Position numbers and translations under genes: made by a program | Notes under the pieces: model-generated | What the model was told of the DNA's origin: nothing | Databases searched by the model: none | Seen by the model: only the letters and a program-made list of their open reading frames with translations | Shown here: piece by piece, positions 17,246 to 27,800 of the stretch | Numbering within the stretch: the first letter of the stretch is position 1 | Layout: the number at the start of each line of letters is the position of its first letter | NCBI GenBank assembly: GCA_963710645.1 | Contig: CAVQBD010000009.1 | Location: forward strand, 744,001-808,000 | Reading direction: 5' to 3' | DNA length: 64,000 bases | Origin: FEB-10 sp963710645 | GTDB lineage: Bacteria; Acidobacteriota; Thermoanaerobaculia; Thermoanaerobaculales; Sulfomarinibacteraceae

Positions 17246-17273
17246 AAAACTCAGAACTGAGAATTCAAAATTC
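17246..17273. repeat. Heptad array (4 units), inverted partner of the array at 17164
   Basis: Units AAAACTC / AGAACTG / AGAATTC / AAAATTC. Its complement (GAATTTT, GAATTCT, CAGTTCT) resembles the array at 17164, so the pair forms imperfect arms around the C-rich box. Confidence 0.65.
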
Positions 17274-17323
17274 GGCACCAACTTGTCTGGGCACAAGTGA
17301 TGGGCGATGATCGTCCCGATCTT

Positions 17324-18757
17324 ATGCTGTTTCACACCGCACAGTACGCCATATTTCTCGCCATCGTGCTCGGCCTGTCCGGGCTCCTGCTTCGTCACCG
17401 AAAGACGCGCGAGGCGATGTTGCTGGTGGCCTCTTGGGTCTTTTATGCAGCCTGGAGTACCAAATATCTGGTCCTCATCCTGTTCTCGACCCTGCTCGAT
17501 TTCATCATCGGAGCCGAGATTCATCGCACCGAAAACCCGCTGTATCGGAAGACCCTCCTCGGCGTCAGTCTTGTGGGCAACCTCGGAGTACTCGCGCTGT
17601 TCAAGTACTACGATTTTTTTGCGGACAATCTGAGCGTGCTCCTTCAGTTCTTTGGTTTCCACCCCTCCATACCCATGCTCGACGTGATCCTCCCGGTGGG
17701 CATCTCCTTCTACACCTTTCAGTCCATGAGCTACACCATCGACATCTACAGGGGCGACCTCGAGCCACGCAAGAGCTTGATGGAATTCGCGCTTTTTGTG
17801 GCCTTCTTTCCTCAGCTGGTGGCTGGGCCCATCGTCCGCGCGCGCGAGTTCCTGCCCCAGCTCGACCGCACGCCAGGAGCTACCCAGGAACAGACCGGAT
17901 CCGGGATCTACCTCATCCTCAAAGGCCTCATCAAGAAGGTCCTGATCGGCGACATATTGGCGGTGTATCTGGTCGATCCGGTTTTCGCGAACCCTGTGGG
18001 CTACGGGACCCTGGCCATTGCCGCAGCGATCTACGGATTCAAGTTCCAGATCTACAACGACTTCTCGGGCTACTCGGACATCGCCATCGGAACCGGCCGG
18101 CTGCTGGGCTACAACTTCCCGATCAACTTCAGGGCGCCGTTCAAGGCCGCCAGCATCGCCGACTACTGGCGACGGTGGCATATCACCATGAGCAGTTGGT
18201 TTCGGGATTACGTGTTCTTCCCTCTCGGAGGGTCCAAGGGCGGGCTCGCCAGCAGCTGCCGCAACACTTTCATCACCATGGCGCTGGTGGGTCTGTGGCA
18301 CGGGGCGGCGTGGACCTTCGTGCTGTGGGGCTGTTACCACGGAAGCCTGCTGGCCCTTTCCATCATCAAGAACCGCGTGAGGGCGCGTTTGCGACCCGAT
18401 GTCCCCACCGGGCCCGACACATGGTCTCCCACCGGTCACTTACTCCGGGTCGCTCTCATGTTCCATGTGACCATGCTCGGCGGCCTCATTTTCCGCGCGC
18501 CGAACCTCGAGACCACAAAAGAAATGACGGGCCGGTTGCTGCACGCCGTCCCGGGGCCGGCGGTGGATCCCCGTCTGCTGGCACTCATCGCACTGGCGTT
18601 CTGCCTCCACTTCGTACCTGAGAAGGCAAAGGCTGAGTTGGAAGTCGGGTTCACCAATCTCCACCCGTTGCTCCAGGGCGCGGCGGTGGCCGTGGTCATC
18701 GCTCTGTTGGTGACCATCGTCAGTCAAACCCAGCCCTATTACTATTTCCAATTCTGA
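17324..18757 (+). CDS. MBOAT-family membrane-bound O-acyltransferase (AlgI/DltB-like)
   Basis: Start set at ATG 17324 (MLFHTAQYAIFL), the usual N-terminus of this family; GTG/ATG at 17297-17300 are alternatives. About 477 residues with ten or more membrane spans. Family landmarks are FKYYDFF, LPVGISFYTFQSMSYTIDIYRG, PQLVAGPIVRAREFLPQL, NDFSGYSDIAIG, DYWRRWHITMSSWFRDYVF and the catalytic His in LVGLWHGAAWTFVLWG. These enzymes transfer acyl (usually acetyl) groups across the inner membrane to exported polysaccharides or other cell-surface polymers. The SGNH-type gene 12 bp downstream is its likely periplasmic partner. Confidence 0.9.
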   Translation: MLFHTAQYAIFLAIVLGLSGLLLRHRKTREAMLLVASWVFYAAWSTKYLVLILFSTLLDFIIGAEIHRTENPLYRKTLLGVSLVGNLGVLALFKYYDFFADNLSVLLQFFGFHPSIPMLDVILPVGISFYTFQSMSYTIDIYRGDLEPRKSLMEFALFVAFFPQLVAGPIVRAREFLPQLDRTPGATQEQTGSGIYLILKGLIKKVLIGDILAVYLVDPVFANPVGYGTLAIAAAIYGFKFQIYNDFSGYSDIAIGTGRLLGYNFPINFRAPFKAASIADYWRRWHITMSSWFRDYVFFPLGGSKGGLASSCRNTFITMALVGLWHGAAWTFVLWGCYHGSLLALSIIKNRVRARLRPDVPTGPDTWSPTGHLLRVALMFHVTMLGGLIFRAPNLETTKEMTGRLLHAVPGPAVDPRLLALIALAFCLHFVPEKAKAELEVGFTNLHPLLQGAAVAVVIALLVTIVSQTQPYYYFQF

Positions 18758-18769
18758 GAAGATGGACCC

Positions 18770-19816
18770 ATGAAACCAAGACGTCAGTGGTTGGCACGGA
18801 TCGTCGGAATCTTGGCGGTCTTGGTGATGGGGGATGTGATTGCCGAAAGGCTCAACATCACCTACTGGTCACCCATCGACGACAACCAGGTGCTCCGCGT
18901 ATTCACCTACCTGCATGACATGCCCCGAGCCGATGTCATTTTTCTGGGCACCTCGAGGACACGAGCCGCGATCATTCCCGCGGAGATCGAGGAGAGGCTG
19001 TCGGAGATGCTCCGTCGGGACATCAGCGCCTACTGTCTCGCTCAGAACGGGAGCAACGCGTACACCAGCTGGCTGATCCTCGATGACGCCGTCAGGACCC
19101 ATGGCCCACCCGAGGTCATCGTCCTCGAACTCTCACCTGCCTCGCTCAACTCAAACCACAAGAACGTGGCTCGGGACTTGGGCTGCTACAGCTCTCTTGC
19201 CGAGATCGTCAGCGGGGCACGCTGGATCAATACGCCCGACCGGCTGTCGGCGGCGGCCAGTGGCTGTTTTCGTGGGGTATCGAGTGCGGCGTTGTATGGA
19301 TCGCGCTTTTTGTACGCCGACTCGGTTTACGACAACCTCGCTCGATACCGGCTTCTCAAGGGCGCCGAGTTCCCCCAAGAACTCAAACATCAATATCAGC
19401 GCCCCGCAGATCCGAAACCGGTTCGCCGTCTCGCCCAGCTCGACACCGCCATACGGATCACCCGGAACGACTACATGCGGGACTACAAAATCGGTGGTGC
19501 TCCGGAGGCGGGATTCCTCGCAATGGTCGACTTCGCTGCGACACGGAAAATCCCATTGATTCTGGTGGACCCACCGCTGACCCCGGAGTACCGCGAGGCG
19601 ATCAACACCCCTGAGGAGTTCGCCGAGTATCGCAGCAGGGTGGATCAGGTGCTCCGTGATCCGCATTCGACTCTAGTCGAGGCGAATCCAGGTGACCTTC
19701 ACGTGACCGAAAAAGATTTTCAGGATCTGACCCATCTCAATCCCCTGGGCGCTCGGAGATTCAGTCGGCACCTCGCCGAGTCGGTTCTGCTGCCGTTGAT
19801 GGGGGGCAGGCGGTGA
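18770..19816 (+). CDS. Membrane-anchored SGNH-hydrolase-like protein, partner of the MBOAT acyltransferase
   Basis: 348 residues with an N-terminal membrane anchor (IVGILAVLVMGDVIAERL) and a periplasmic SGNH-like domain. The nucleophile block is probably IFLGTSRTRAAI, and the C-terminal catalytic pair is in DLTHLNPLGARRFS (Asp-x-x-His). This arrangement matches the second component (AlgJ/AlgX, DltD or PatB-like) of MBOAT O-acetylation systems, which passes the acyl group to the final acceptor. Only 12 bp separate it from the MBOAT gene. No polysaccharide synthesis genes are near, so the acceptor is unknown. Confidence 0.75.
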   Translation: MKPRRQWLARIVGILAVLVMGDVIAERLNITYWSPIDDNQVLRVFTYLHDMPRADVIFLGTSRTRAAIIPAEIEERLSEMLRRDISAYCLAQNGSNAYTSWLILDDAVRTHGPPEVIVLELSPASLNSNHKNVARDLGCYSSLAEIVSGARWINTPDRLSAAASGCFRGVSSAALYGSRFLYADSVYDNLARYRLLKGAEFPQELKHQYQRPADPKPVRRLAQLDTAIRITRNDYMRDYKIGGAPEAGFLAMVDFAATRKIPLILVDPPLTPEYREAINTPEEFAEYRSRVDQVLRDPHSTLVEANPGDLHVTEKDFQDLTHLNPLGARRFSRHLAESVLLPLMGGRR

Positions 19817-19883
19817 GCAGGGGGCAGTGAGTAGTCGGCCCACCCGCCAGGCCAATTTTGAATTCTGAATTTTCAATTCTCAA
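19812..19883. repeat. Two heptad arrays separated by a C-rich box
   Basis: First array 19812-19839 overlaps the SGNH gene stop: GGTGAGC / AGGGGGC / AGTGAGT / AGTCGGC. Then CCCACCCGCC. The second array 19856-19883 is TTTTGAA / TTCTGAA / TTTTCAA / TTCTCAA, followed by CCCCCAACCACCCGGAG. The second array is very similar to the one at 28364. Confidence 0.7.
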
Positions 19884-19948
19884 TGACCCCCAACCACCCG
19901 GAGCGAGATGGGCGCGATGGGCGGGCGCGCCGTCCTCACGCGCGCCGC

Positions 19949-20034
19949 GAACGCGCGGGCCGGTGCCAGGCACCGTCGAAATCGCATCGGAGCACGAGAT
20001 CGATACATCTGCGGCGGTGCCTGGCACCGACATG
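19949..20034. repeat. 86-bp intergenic repeat, copy 1
   Basis: Aligns without gaps to 28731-28816 at roughly 80% identity by eye. It carries two palindromes, GGTGCC-A-GGCACC and GGTGCC-T-GGCACC, 37 bases apart, which can also pair with each other. Both copies begin GAACGCGCGGGCC and share TCGAAATCG. It lies downstream of the CocE/NonD gene (which ends at 20073 on the minus strand). Confidence 0.75.
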
Positions 20035-20072
20035 CAACGACTCCAACCCCGGGAGGCAAGGCGATCCGGCTG

Positions 20073-22025
20073 CTACCGGATGTTCGGCTGCACCACCGGC
20101 GCAGTGTTCGGCAACACACCCACCTCGATGGACGACGGATACTCCGCGGAGTGGTACACGCGGTGGGTGGCCTTGACGTAGTCGTCGGTCTCGGCTTCAA
20201 AGATGTTGGGCACGTAGGTCTGGGGGTTGCGGTCGAACAACGGGAACATCGTCGACTGAACTTGGATCATGATCCGGTGACCGCGTTTGAAGGTGTGGAG
20301 CACCCCCTGCAGCGGCACTTCCACGAACGCGGCCTCGTTTGGCACGAAGGGCTCGGGATGCTCGAAGGAGTTTCGATATCTCCCGCGGATGATCTCGGAT
20401 CGCACCATTCGCTGCGTACCGCCCAGATCCTCCTCTGCCGGCTCACCCCACCTCTTCGGCGGTCGGTAGCCCGGCAACCTCCCGGGAAACTCGTCGATGA
20501 GTTTCACGACCCAATCGGCATCGGTGCCCGTCGTGGACACCCACAACCGCGCCGTGATGGGTCCGGCCAGGGTGAGATCCTCCGACAAGGGTTCTGATCG
20601 GAAGACCAACACGTCCGGCCGCTGCGAGGCAAAGCGTTGGTCCTCCACCATGTACTCCGAGTTCCAGCGGGTGGTGATCGCCGGTGTATAAGGCACCGGG
20701 CGCGCAGGATCGCTCGGGAATTCGTCGAAAGCCTCCGCACCGCTGCCGGCGGGCACCTGGGCCGACAGCGATCCACCGACACTCAGATACAGCGACCTCG
20801 GTTCCACCGCCTCGGGCGGCCACTGATCAAACTCCCGCCAGCGGTCGGCTCCGGTTTCGAAGATCCACGCCTCGGGCAGATTCAGCTCCCCCTCCCCCTT
20901 CAGAAAGTGGCGGAAGAACGGAATGATGGCCCGCTCGCGGAAGATCTCCGCGGTGGGGAAACCGAAGTCGGCCGGGCCAAGGGTCTGGCCGTCCGAGGAC
21001 AACCACGCGCCGTGCCGCCACGGACCCATCACCAGCATGTTGAAGATCCCGGGGTTCTGATCCTCGATGGCCCGGTAGGTGTTGAAAGGACCGTGGAGAT
21101 CCTCGGCGTCGAACAGCCCGCCGACGGTCAGCACCGCCGCCGAGATGTTTCTCAGGTGGGGAAGGATGTTCCGCGCCTGCCAGAACTCGTCGTAGTCGGG
21201 GTGTTTTGCCATCTCCGTCCAGAACGCGATCTTGCCCTCGAAAATCTCGTCGTCCACATTCTTGACGGGGCCGAGGCCGAGGAAAAACTGGTAGCCGTCC
21301 GGGGTCCCGAAATCAAAAAGATCGCTCCACTCGGTGGTGGGTTCGGGACGGGGCTGACCAAAGATGGCGAAGAACGGAAAGGCCATTCCGAGCGTGAAGG
21401 CTCCGTTATGGTGCATGTCGTCAAAATACCAGTCGGCGATGGGAGCGTTTGGTGACACCGCCTTGAGCGCCGGGTGGCTGTCGATCATCCCGGCGGAGCA
21501 GTAGAAGCCGGGGTAGGAGTTGCCCCACTGGCCGACGCGGCCGTTGTGGCCCTCCACATTGGCGAGCAGCCAATCAATGGTGTCATAGGTGTCGGTGGAT
21601 TCGTCCACATCCTGGGATCCGGCCTTTTTGGGTACGTGGGGCCGCATGTTGACGAACTCGCCCTCGGACATCATCCGCCCACGTACGTCCTGGCAGACGA
21701 AGATGTACCCGTCGCGAACGAAGTCGCGAGTGGGGCCAAACCAGTCCGTATATCGATCGGCACCGTACGGATTGCAGGCATACGGTGTGCGCAGCATCAT
21801 GAACGGGTAGGACGTGGAGGTGTCGATGGGAGTGTAGACCGCCGTGTAGAGCTCGACGCCATCCCGCATGGGGACGCGGTACTCGTGCTTCGTGTAGTGA
21901 CTCCGGATGTAGGCCTCCTGGTCCCCACCATCCTCCTGGGCACACACCGCTCGCGGCGCCACCAACGCCAGACCGATCGCGACAACGACCGACCACACTG
22001 AACAGACTGCTCGGAGTGTTCCCAT
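20073..22025 (-). CDS. Secreted CocE/NonD-family (X-Pro dipeptidyl-peptidase S15-like) hydrolase
   Basis: 650 residues starting MGTLRAVCSVWSVVVAIGLAL, a signal peptide of about 30 residues (ending AVCAQ). Alpha/beta-hydrolase domain with nucleophile in GQWGNSYPGFY (G-x-S-Y-x-G), acid in GGLFDAEDLHG and His in GPWRHGAW. RDGVELYTAVYTP is the family N-terminal strand. The C-terminal ~220 residues are the jelly-roll seen in cocaine esterase and glutaryl-7-ACA acylase relatives (ITARLWVSTTGTDADWVVKL, GHRIMIQVQSTMFP). The reaction is ester, amide or peptide hydrolysis; substrate unknown. Exported. Transcribed alone. Confidence 0.88.
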   Translation of the reverse strand: MGTLRAVCSVWSVVVAIGLALVAPRAVCAQEDGGDQEAYIRSHYTKHEYRVPMRDGVELYTAVYTPIDTSTSYPFMMLRTPYACNPYGADRYTDWFGPTRDFVRDGYIFVCQDVRGRMMSEGEFVNMRPHVPKKAGSQDVDESTDTYDTIDWLLANVEGHNGRVGQWGNSYPGFYCSAGMIDSHPALKAVSPNAPIADWYFDDMHHNGAFTLGMAFPFFAIFGQPRPEPTTEWSDLFDFGTPDGYQFFLGLGPVKNVDDEIFEGKIAFWTEMAKHPDYDEFWQARNILPHLRNISAAVLTVGGLFDAEDLHGPFNTYRAIEDQNPGIFNMLVMGPWRHGAWLSSDGQTLGPADFGFPTAEIFRERAIIPFFRHFLKGEGELNLPEAWIFETGADRWREFDQWPPEAVEPRSLYLSVGGSLSAQVPAGSGAEAFDEFPSDPARPVPYTPAITTRWNSEYMVEDQRFASQRPDVLVFRSEPLSEDLTLAGPITARLWVSTTGTDADWVVKLIDEFPGRLPGYRPPKRWGEPAEEDLGGTQRMVRSEIIRGRYRNSFEHPEPFVPNEAAFVEVPLQGVLHTFKRGHRIMIQVQSTMFPLFDRNPQTYVPNIFEAETDDYVKATHRVYHSAEYPSSIEVGVLPNTAPVVQPNIR

Positions 22026-22104
22026 AAATGTCCTCCGCGTTCACCGCCGCATGGCGGCTCTCGTATCTTAGCGCGGATGAGTTTTCTCAAGAATGGTGCG
22101 GAAA

Positions 22105-23178
22105 TCAACCGGGAGACGCAAACGGCGGGACATTGTAGGGAAACGCGTACCAACCGGTTTCGGCGGGCCAGTGAAAGACCACAAACGGCACCGACAACCC
22201 AATGAGCACGAGGGTGTAGACGCCCACAACACACACCACCTCTCCTCCCGACTCGGGCCAGGACTTTCCAAGGACGACACGCATGGGTGCAGCGATGATC
22301 CGGCGGATCGGGCTCGGCAGCGGCAGCAGGAAAGGGGTCCGTCGCGCGTAGCGACGGTAGTCCTCACCGAGCTGCCGCCGCATGGCGATTTCCTCCGACA
22401 GCGCCACACCAATGATCGCCATAGCCGACAGAAGCCACGGCAGGCTCGAGGGAACGCCGTAGGAGATCTTGAAGTGATACAGCTCGGAGTACCTCGACAC
22501 ATAGAGCATCAGGCCCCAACTCCAGAGGACCCACCCGAAATATTGAGGATGACGTGACAGACGGTAGATCCATTTCACGGCCACACCTCGGTGATGAAAC
22601 CGGGTCAGAAACCACGCCGCCACGCCGCAGGTGAAGATCGCCATTCCAGCCGCCATCGCCCCCCGGATCACGAAATCCCGGACGTCGACGCCCAGAACGG
22701 CGGCCGGATAGACCACCGCCATATACGGTGCGAAGGCCACATCCCCCAAAGCCATGAGCTGGTAGCTCCTGTCGAGGACTGGCAGGAACAGCACGCGGAG
22801 CATGCCGAGCCCCGCCAGGAAGAACATGCTGGCAGCGAAGTGCCCGAAGACCGGCAGGAAGAGCACCACCGCGCCGGCGGTCGCCAACCCGCCGCGGCCG
22901 AACACGAGACCGGCGACGATCATCACCATGACGACGGTCAGGGCGGCATACCCGATCACCCGTAGGCCGTTGGAACGAACGAAGACCTCCGCGCTCTCCA
23001 TGTTTCGACCGGAGTCGAAGCCGGGAAAATTAAATGTGTCGATCATCCAACCCGACAGCAGACGGGGCAGCTCCACCGAAGCGAAGGCGAGCCCGATGGC
23101 GAAGATCAGCGCAAGCACTCCCAGAACGAAGACTGTCCACCAGGAACTGCTTGTATCGCCAACACCTTCGGTTTTCAT
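22105..23178 (-). CDS. Integral membrane protein with ICMT/PEMT-type methyltransferase domain
   Basis: 357 residues, about nine membrane spans. The signature of the isoprenylcysteine/phospholipid methyltransferase superfamily is present: YRLSRHPQYFGWVLWSWG (Arg-His-Pro-x-Tyr) and SEEIAMRRQLGEDYRRYARRTP (Glu-Glu then Tyr-x-x-Tyr). These enzymes use S-adenosylmethionine to methylate lipid-embedded substrates. Residues 1-190 form an extra block of spans not found in minimal ICMT proteins. The methyl acceptor is unknown. The gene is 79 bp upstream of the CocE/NonD gene on the same strand, so co-transcription is possible. Confidence 0.7.
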   Translation of the reverse strand: MKTEGVGDTSSSWWTVFVLGVLALIFAIGLAFASVELPRLLSGWMIDTFNFPGFDSGRNMESAEVFVRSNGLRVIGYAALTVVMVMIVAGLVFGRGGLATAGAVVLFLPVFGHFAASMFFLAGLGMLRVLFLPVLDRSYQLMALGDVAFAPYMAVVYPAAVLGVDVRDFVIRGAMAAGMAIFTCGVAAWFLTRFHHRGVAVKWIYRLSRHPQYFGWVLWSWGLMLYVSRYSELYHFKISYGVPSSLPWLLSAMAIIGVALSEEIAMRRQLGEDYRRYARRTPFLLPLPSPIRRIIAAPMRVVLGKSWPESGGEVVCVVGVYTLVLIGLSVPFVVFHWPAETGWYAFPYNVPPFASPG

Positions 23179-23370
23179 CGTTGACGGTTCCCTTCATTTG
23201 GGTTCTGCCTGAGTAAGAGACTGAGAAATGCAGCAGGTTCCATATGGCCCTCAACAAAGAATGGTCCCTATTTGTGGTTTTTGTGTGGCGAAGCTCAGCC
23301 CGCTCCGAGGAAAATGAACCGTCCGGCGCCGACAAGGCCGCCCTCATCCGAGCCGTGCCACAATAAATCC

Positions 23371-24648
23371 ATGGCACACCGGACGTCGCGTGCCGGCTAT
23401 GAGGACCTCACGGAGCGGCTCAACCGCTTTCCCCAGGGTGCGCCGCCTTCGGACCTGCTCTACCGGATTCTCGAGCTGCTCTTCTCCGAGCGCGATGCGG
23501 AGCTGGTGGCGCAGCTCCCCATCAAACCGTTCACCGCCGAGCGAGCGGCGCGTATCTGGAACCTGTCCGTCACCGAGGCCCGCGGCGTGCTGGACGAGCT
23601 GGCAAGCCGGGCGGTGCTGGTCGACATCCAGAACGAAGCTGGGACAACCTACCTCCTGCCGCCGCCCATGGCCGGTTTCTTCGAGTTCTCCATGATGCGC
23701 GTCCGTCACGATCTCGACCAGAAACTGCTCGCCGAGCTCTTTTTCGATTACCTCAACATCGAGGAAGATTTCATCAAGACGCTGTTCACCGAGGGCGATA
23801 CACAACTGGGCCGGATCTTCGTGTCCGAACCGTCACTGCCCACCGACGGTACGCTGCACGTGCTCGATTACGAGCGGGCCAGCCACATCGTGGGTACCGC
23901 CTCCGCCATCGGGGTGGGGCTCTGTTACTGCCGCCACAAGATGGATCACGTTGGCCGCGCCTGCGATGCACCCATGGACATCTGCATGACCTTCAATACC
24001 ACCGCCGCCGCGCTGACCCGTCACGGCCACGCCCGAGCCGTCGATGCCGCCGAGTGCCACGACCTCCTCCAGGAGGCGCGCGACCGGGGCCTGGTCCATT
24101 TCGGTGAAAACGTCCAACAACGGGTGAACTTCATCTGCAACTGTTGCGGCTGCTGCTGCGAGGCAATGATCGCGGCCCGCCGCTTCGGCCACCTCAACCC
24201 CGTCCACACCACAAACTTCCTGCCCGAGACGACGGTCGCGAGCTGCACCGGCTGCGGAAAGTGCGTCGCTACCTGTCCGGTGGAGGCCATGACCCTGGTT
24301 TCGGCAAATGATCCGGCCAAGCCGAAGGCCAAGGTTGCCAAGCTCGACAGCCAGATCTGCCTCGGCTGCGGGGTGTGCGTTTCGGTCTGCCCGGAGGACA
24401 ATATCTCGCTCGTGGACCGCGGTGAACGGGTCATCACGCCTGTGGACTCGGTCCATCGCACCGTAATCATGGCGATCGAGCGGGGCACCCTCCAGCACCT
24501 CGTCTTCGACGACCGAACCCTGGCCAGCCACCGGGCCCTGGCCGCAGTCCTCGGCGCCATCCTCAACCTGCCGCCGGTGAAGCGTTCGGTGGCGAATTCC
24601 CTGCTCGGCTCCCGCTACCTCGAGGCCTTGATCGAGCGGCGCGCCTGA
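23371..24648 (+). CDS. Winged-helix/4Fe-4S ferredoxin-type redox protein
   Basis: Start at ATG 23371 (MAHRTSRAGYEDL); the upstream in-frame region looks non-coding. The 425-residue protein begins with a helical/winged-helix region (~20-110, IKPFTAERAARIWNLSVTEARGVLDELASR). A Cys-rich middle follows: CYCRHKMDHVGRAC, then CNCCGCCCE. Two classical 4Fe-4S ferredoxin motifs come next: CTGCGKCVATCP and CLGCGVCVSVCP. This layout is seen in uncharacterised 4Fe-4S proteins of anaerobes. Likely a cytoplasmic electron carrier or redox sensor. No hydrogenase or dehydrogenase partner is adjacent. Confidence 0.8.
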   Translation: MAHRTSRAGYEDLTERLNRFPQGAPPSDLLYRILELLFSERDAELVAQLPIKPFTAERAARIWNLSVTEARGVLDELASRAVLVDIQNEAGTTYLLPPPMAGFFEFSMMRVRHDLDQKLLAELFFDYLNIEEDFIKTLFTEGDTQLGRIFVSEPSLPTDGTLHVLDYERASHIVGTASAIGVGLCYCRHKMDHVGRACDAPMDICMTFNTTAAALTRHGHARAVDAAECHDLLQEARDRGLVHFGENVQQRVNFICNCCGCCCEAMIAARRFGHLNPVHTTNFLPETTVASCTGCGKCVATCPVEAMTLVSANDPAKPKAKVAKLDSQICLGCGVCVSVCPEDNISLVDRGERVITPVDSVHRTVIMAIERGTLQHLVFDDRTLASHRALAAVLGAILNLPPVKRSVANSLLGSRYLEALIERRA

Positions 24649-24863
24649 GTCTCGACCCGGTGGTCCGAGACGCGATTGGAGGGGTGCGGTACGGGGCTGG
24701 GGCGTGGGCAGCGCCTGATCCAATTCAGCGAATCACTTTGCCAACATTACACCCATCACTGCTGAGAGGGGTCGCGCGATGGTATGCTCCTTTGGCGATT
24801 TGGCGATTTGGGCGTTTTTCCAGGTTGTCGAATCAACGAAGTGCGTTGGAGGAGCCCATCAAA

Positions 24864-27800
24864 ATGCGTACAAAAATGTCGGTGTGTATCGTCGTCGCGC
24901 TCGGAGCCATGGCTCTGACCTCGATCGCAAGTGCACAAGAACAGGTCACTTCCGGCGTCTACCGCGGAGTGCTCCCGGTGGTGAAGGCGGACACTTCGCC
25001 GCCCCTGAGGTCCATCGCCCCGCTGCCCATCGCCAAGGGCGCCCGCAACCTCGTCGACCCCGAGAGTGGGTTCGCCGGCGAGCCCGGGCCCCAGGACAGC
25101 GACCCCATCGTCCAGGGCCAGGTGATGACCGAGGCGGTTCCCCCTCCATCCACCAGCTTTGACGGACCGCCAAACCTCTTCGGTGGAGCACCACCGGACC
25201 CGGTGGGCGACGTGGGTCCCGACCACTACGTGGCCATGAGCAACCTCCATTTCGCGGTCTACGACAAATCAGGCGCCCTGCTCTACGGCCCGGCTGCCAA
25301 CAACACGCTGTGGAGCGGATTCGGCGGCGACTGCCAGTCGGACAACGACGGCGACCCGGTGGTGATCTACGATCAACTGGCCGACCGCTGGATTCTGACT
25401 CAGTTCACCGCCTCGGGCCCGAACTACTACAACTGCATGGCCATCTCCACCAGCCCGGACCCCACCGGTACCTACTACCGTTACGCTGTGAGCACCGGGG
25501 GCAACTTTCCCGACTATCCCAAGTACGGGATGTGGCCGGACGCCTACTACATCAGCACCCGGGATTTCGATGGCCTCGGTGGCCCATTCGTCGGGGTGGG
25601 TGCGTACGCCATCAACCGCGCCCAGATGATCGCGGGCGATCCGTCACCGCAGATCATTTCCTTTCTGGTTCCGCGCGGTTCCACACCCTACAACGTGGGC
25701 GACGGACTGCTGCCTGCGGATCTCGACGGCAATACCCCGCCGCCCACCGGCAGCCCCACCTACTTCGTCGGCTCCATGGACAACGGCGGTCAATACGGCG
25801 CACCTCAGGACGCTCTGACCCTGTGGAAATTCGACGTCGATTTCACCACCCCGGCCAATTCCAGCTTCACCCTCACCGACACCATTCCGATCGCACCGTA
25901 CGACACCCAATTCTCCGCGTGCTCGGGTCGGGACTGCATCCCGCAACCGGGCACCTCCAACAAGCTCGATATTCTGTCGTACCGGCAGCGGCCCATGAAC
26001 CGGCTGGCCTACCGGAACTTCGGCACCCACGAGGCGCTGGTCACCAATCAGTCGGTGGAGGCGGCGCCGGGCATCGCGGGCATGCGCTGGTGGGAGATCC
26101 GTGACCCGAACGGCACTCCGGTCATCCACCAGGAGGGCACCTTCGCGCCGGGGGTCACCGACGGTATCCACCGTTGGATGGGCAGCATCGCCATGGACGA
26201 GGCCGGCAATATGGCTCTCGGCTACAGCGCATCGGACGCCACAAGCACCTATCCGAGCGTCTGGTACACCGGCCGGCTGGCCGGCGACCCGCTCGGCACC
26301 ATGTCGCAGGGCGAGGGCTCGATCATCGACGGCACCGGGTCTCAGACCTCCTACGAGCGTTGGGGTGACTACAGCTCCATGAACGTGGATCCCACCGATG
26401 ACTGCACCTTCTGGTATGTCAACGAATACCTGCCCACCAGCAGCGGCTCCGGGTGGCAGCTTCGTATCGGCTCCTTCAAATTCAACGAGTGTGGGACACC
26501 GGACTTCTACCTCGGCAGCACCCCGAACACCCAGGCGATCTGCGCCGGGACCGATGCCGTGTACGACCTCGTCGTCGGCTCGGTGAGCGATTTCAACAAC
26601 CCGGTGACCCTGTCGGCGAACGGCAACCCCGCCGGCACCACAACGGCCTTTTCGACCAACCCGGTCACGCCCGCAGGAGCGAGCCAATTGACCGTGGGCA
26701 ACACCGGCGCGGCGTCGGCTGGAAGCTATCTGGTGACGGTCTCCGGTGTCGCCACCGACAGTCCCGGGCACGAGATCGAGCTCGATCTGGATGTCTTTGA
26801 CGTGGTCCCGGGAACGGTGAACCTGACCAGCCCTGAGGACGACGCCCTCAACCAGCCACTGCGGCCGGATTTCACCTGGGTTGCGGCGACCGACGCCACC
26901 TCCTACACCCTCGAAGTGGACGACGACCCGGCCTTCGGCAGCCCTGCGCTTGTGGAAAGCGGCATCACCGACACCGGCTTCACACCGGCAAGCGATCTCT
27001 CCTCGAACACCGTCTACCACTGGCGGGTGACGCCCGACAACATTTGCGGTGTCGGCCCGGCCTCCGAGGTCTACACGTTCACAACAGTGGCCCTGCCCGG
27101 CGACTGCGGTCTCGACACGGCGCCGGTCATCCACCTCACCGAAGACTTCGAGTCCGGCGCCCCCGGCTGGTCACACAGCGGGACCAACGATACCTGGATG
27201 CTCTCCGGCGAACAGGTTCACGGTGGGGCGCAGTCCTACTATGGCGAAGATCTTGGAATCGTCAGTGACCAGCGGCTTGAATCGCCCGACATGGTGCTGC
27301 CCTCGGTCGCACCGGTGACCCTCCAGTTCTGGAACTGGCAGGAGATGGAGGACCGGTCCGGCGGTTGCTACGACGGCGGCATTCTGGAGATCTCCACCGA
27401 CGGTGGATCCAACTGGACCTACTTGCCGACCACGGTCATGCAGACCGATCCCTACGATGGCCCGGTGGTCGGACTCGACGATCTGTCGGGCTGGTGCGGC
27501 GACCCGCAGGACTGGCTCAGGTCGGTGGTGGATCTCGACGCGTACGCCGGCCAGGTCGCGCGCTTCCGCTTCCGGATCGGCACCGACTCGTCGGTGAGTC
27601 GCGAGGGCTGGTACATCGATGACCTCCACGTCCAATCCTGCGAGGTCACCGGTCCGGACTTCACGTTGAGCGCCGTACCCGGCAGCCTCACGGTCTGTCA
27701 GGGCAGCGAAGCCAACATCACGGTGGGCGTCGGCTCCGCAGCCGGCTTCACAAACGATGTGACGCTCGAGCTGGCCGGCAATCCGGTGGGGTCCAGCGCC

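Noticed and set aside
17243..18439. 398-residue open frame opposite the MBOAT gene
   Set aside because: Antisense shadow; no domain seen, while the plus strand encodes a clear MBOAT.
24783..24806. GGCGATTT tandem near the start of the 1147-residue protein gene as another heptad array
   Set aside because: The period is 8, not 7, with only two full units, and there is no C-rich box.
25644..27134. 496-residue open frame on the minus strand
   Set aside because: Shadow of the 1147-residue secreted protein; composition is Arg/Gly/Val-rich with no motif, as expected from complementing high-GC coding DNA.
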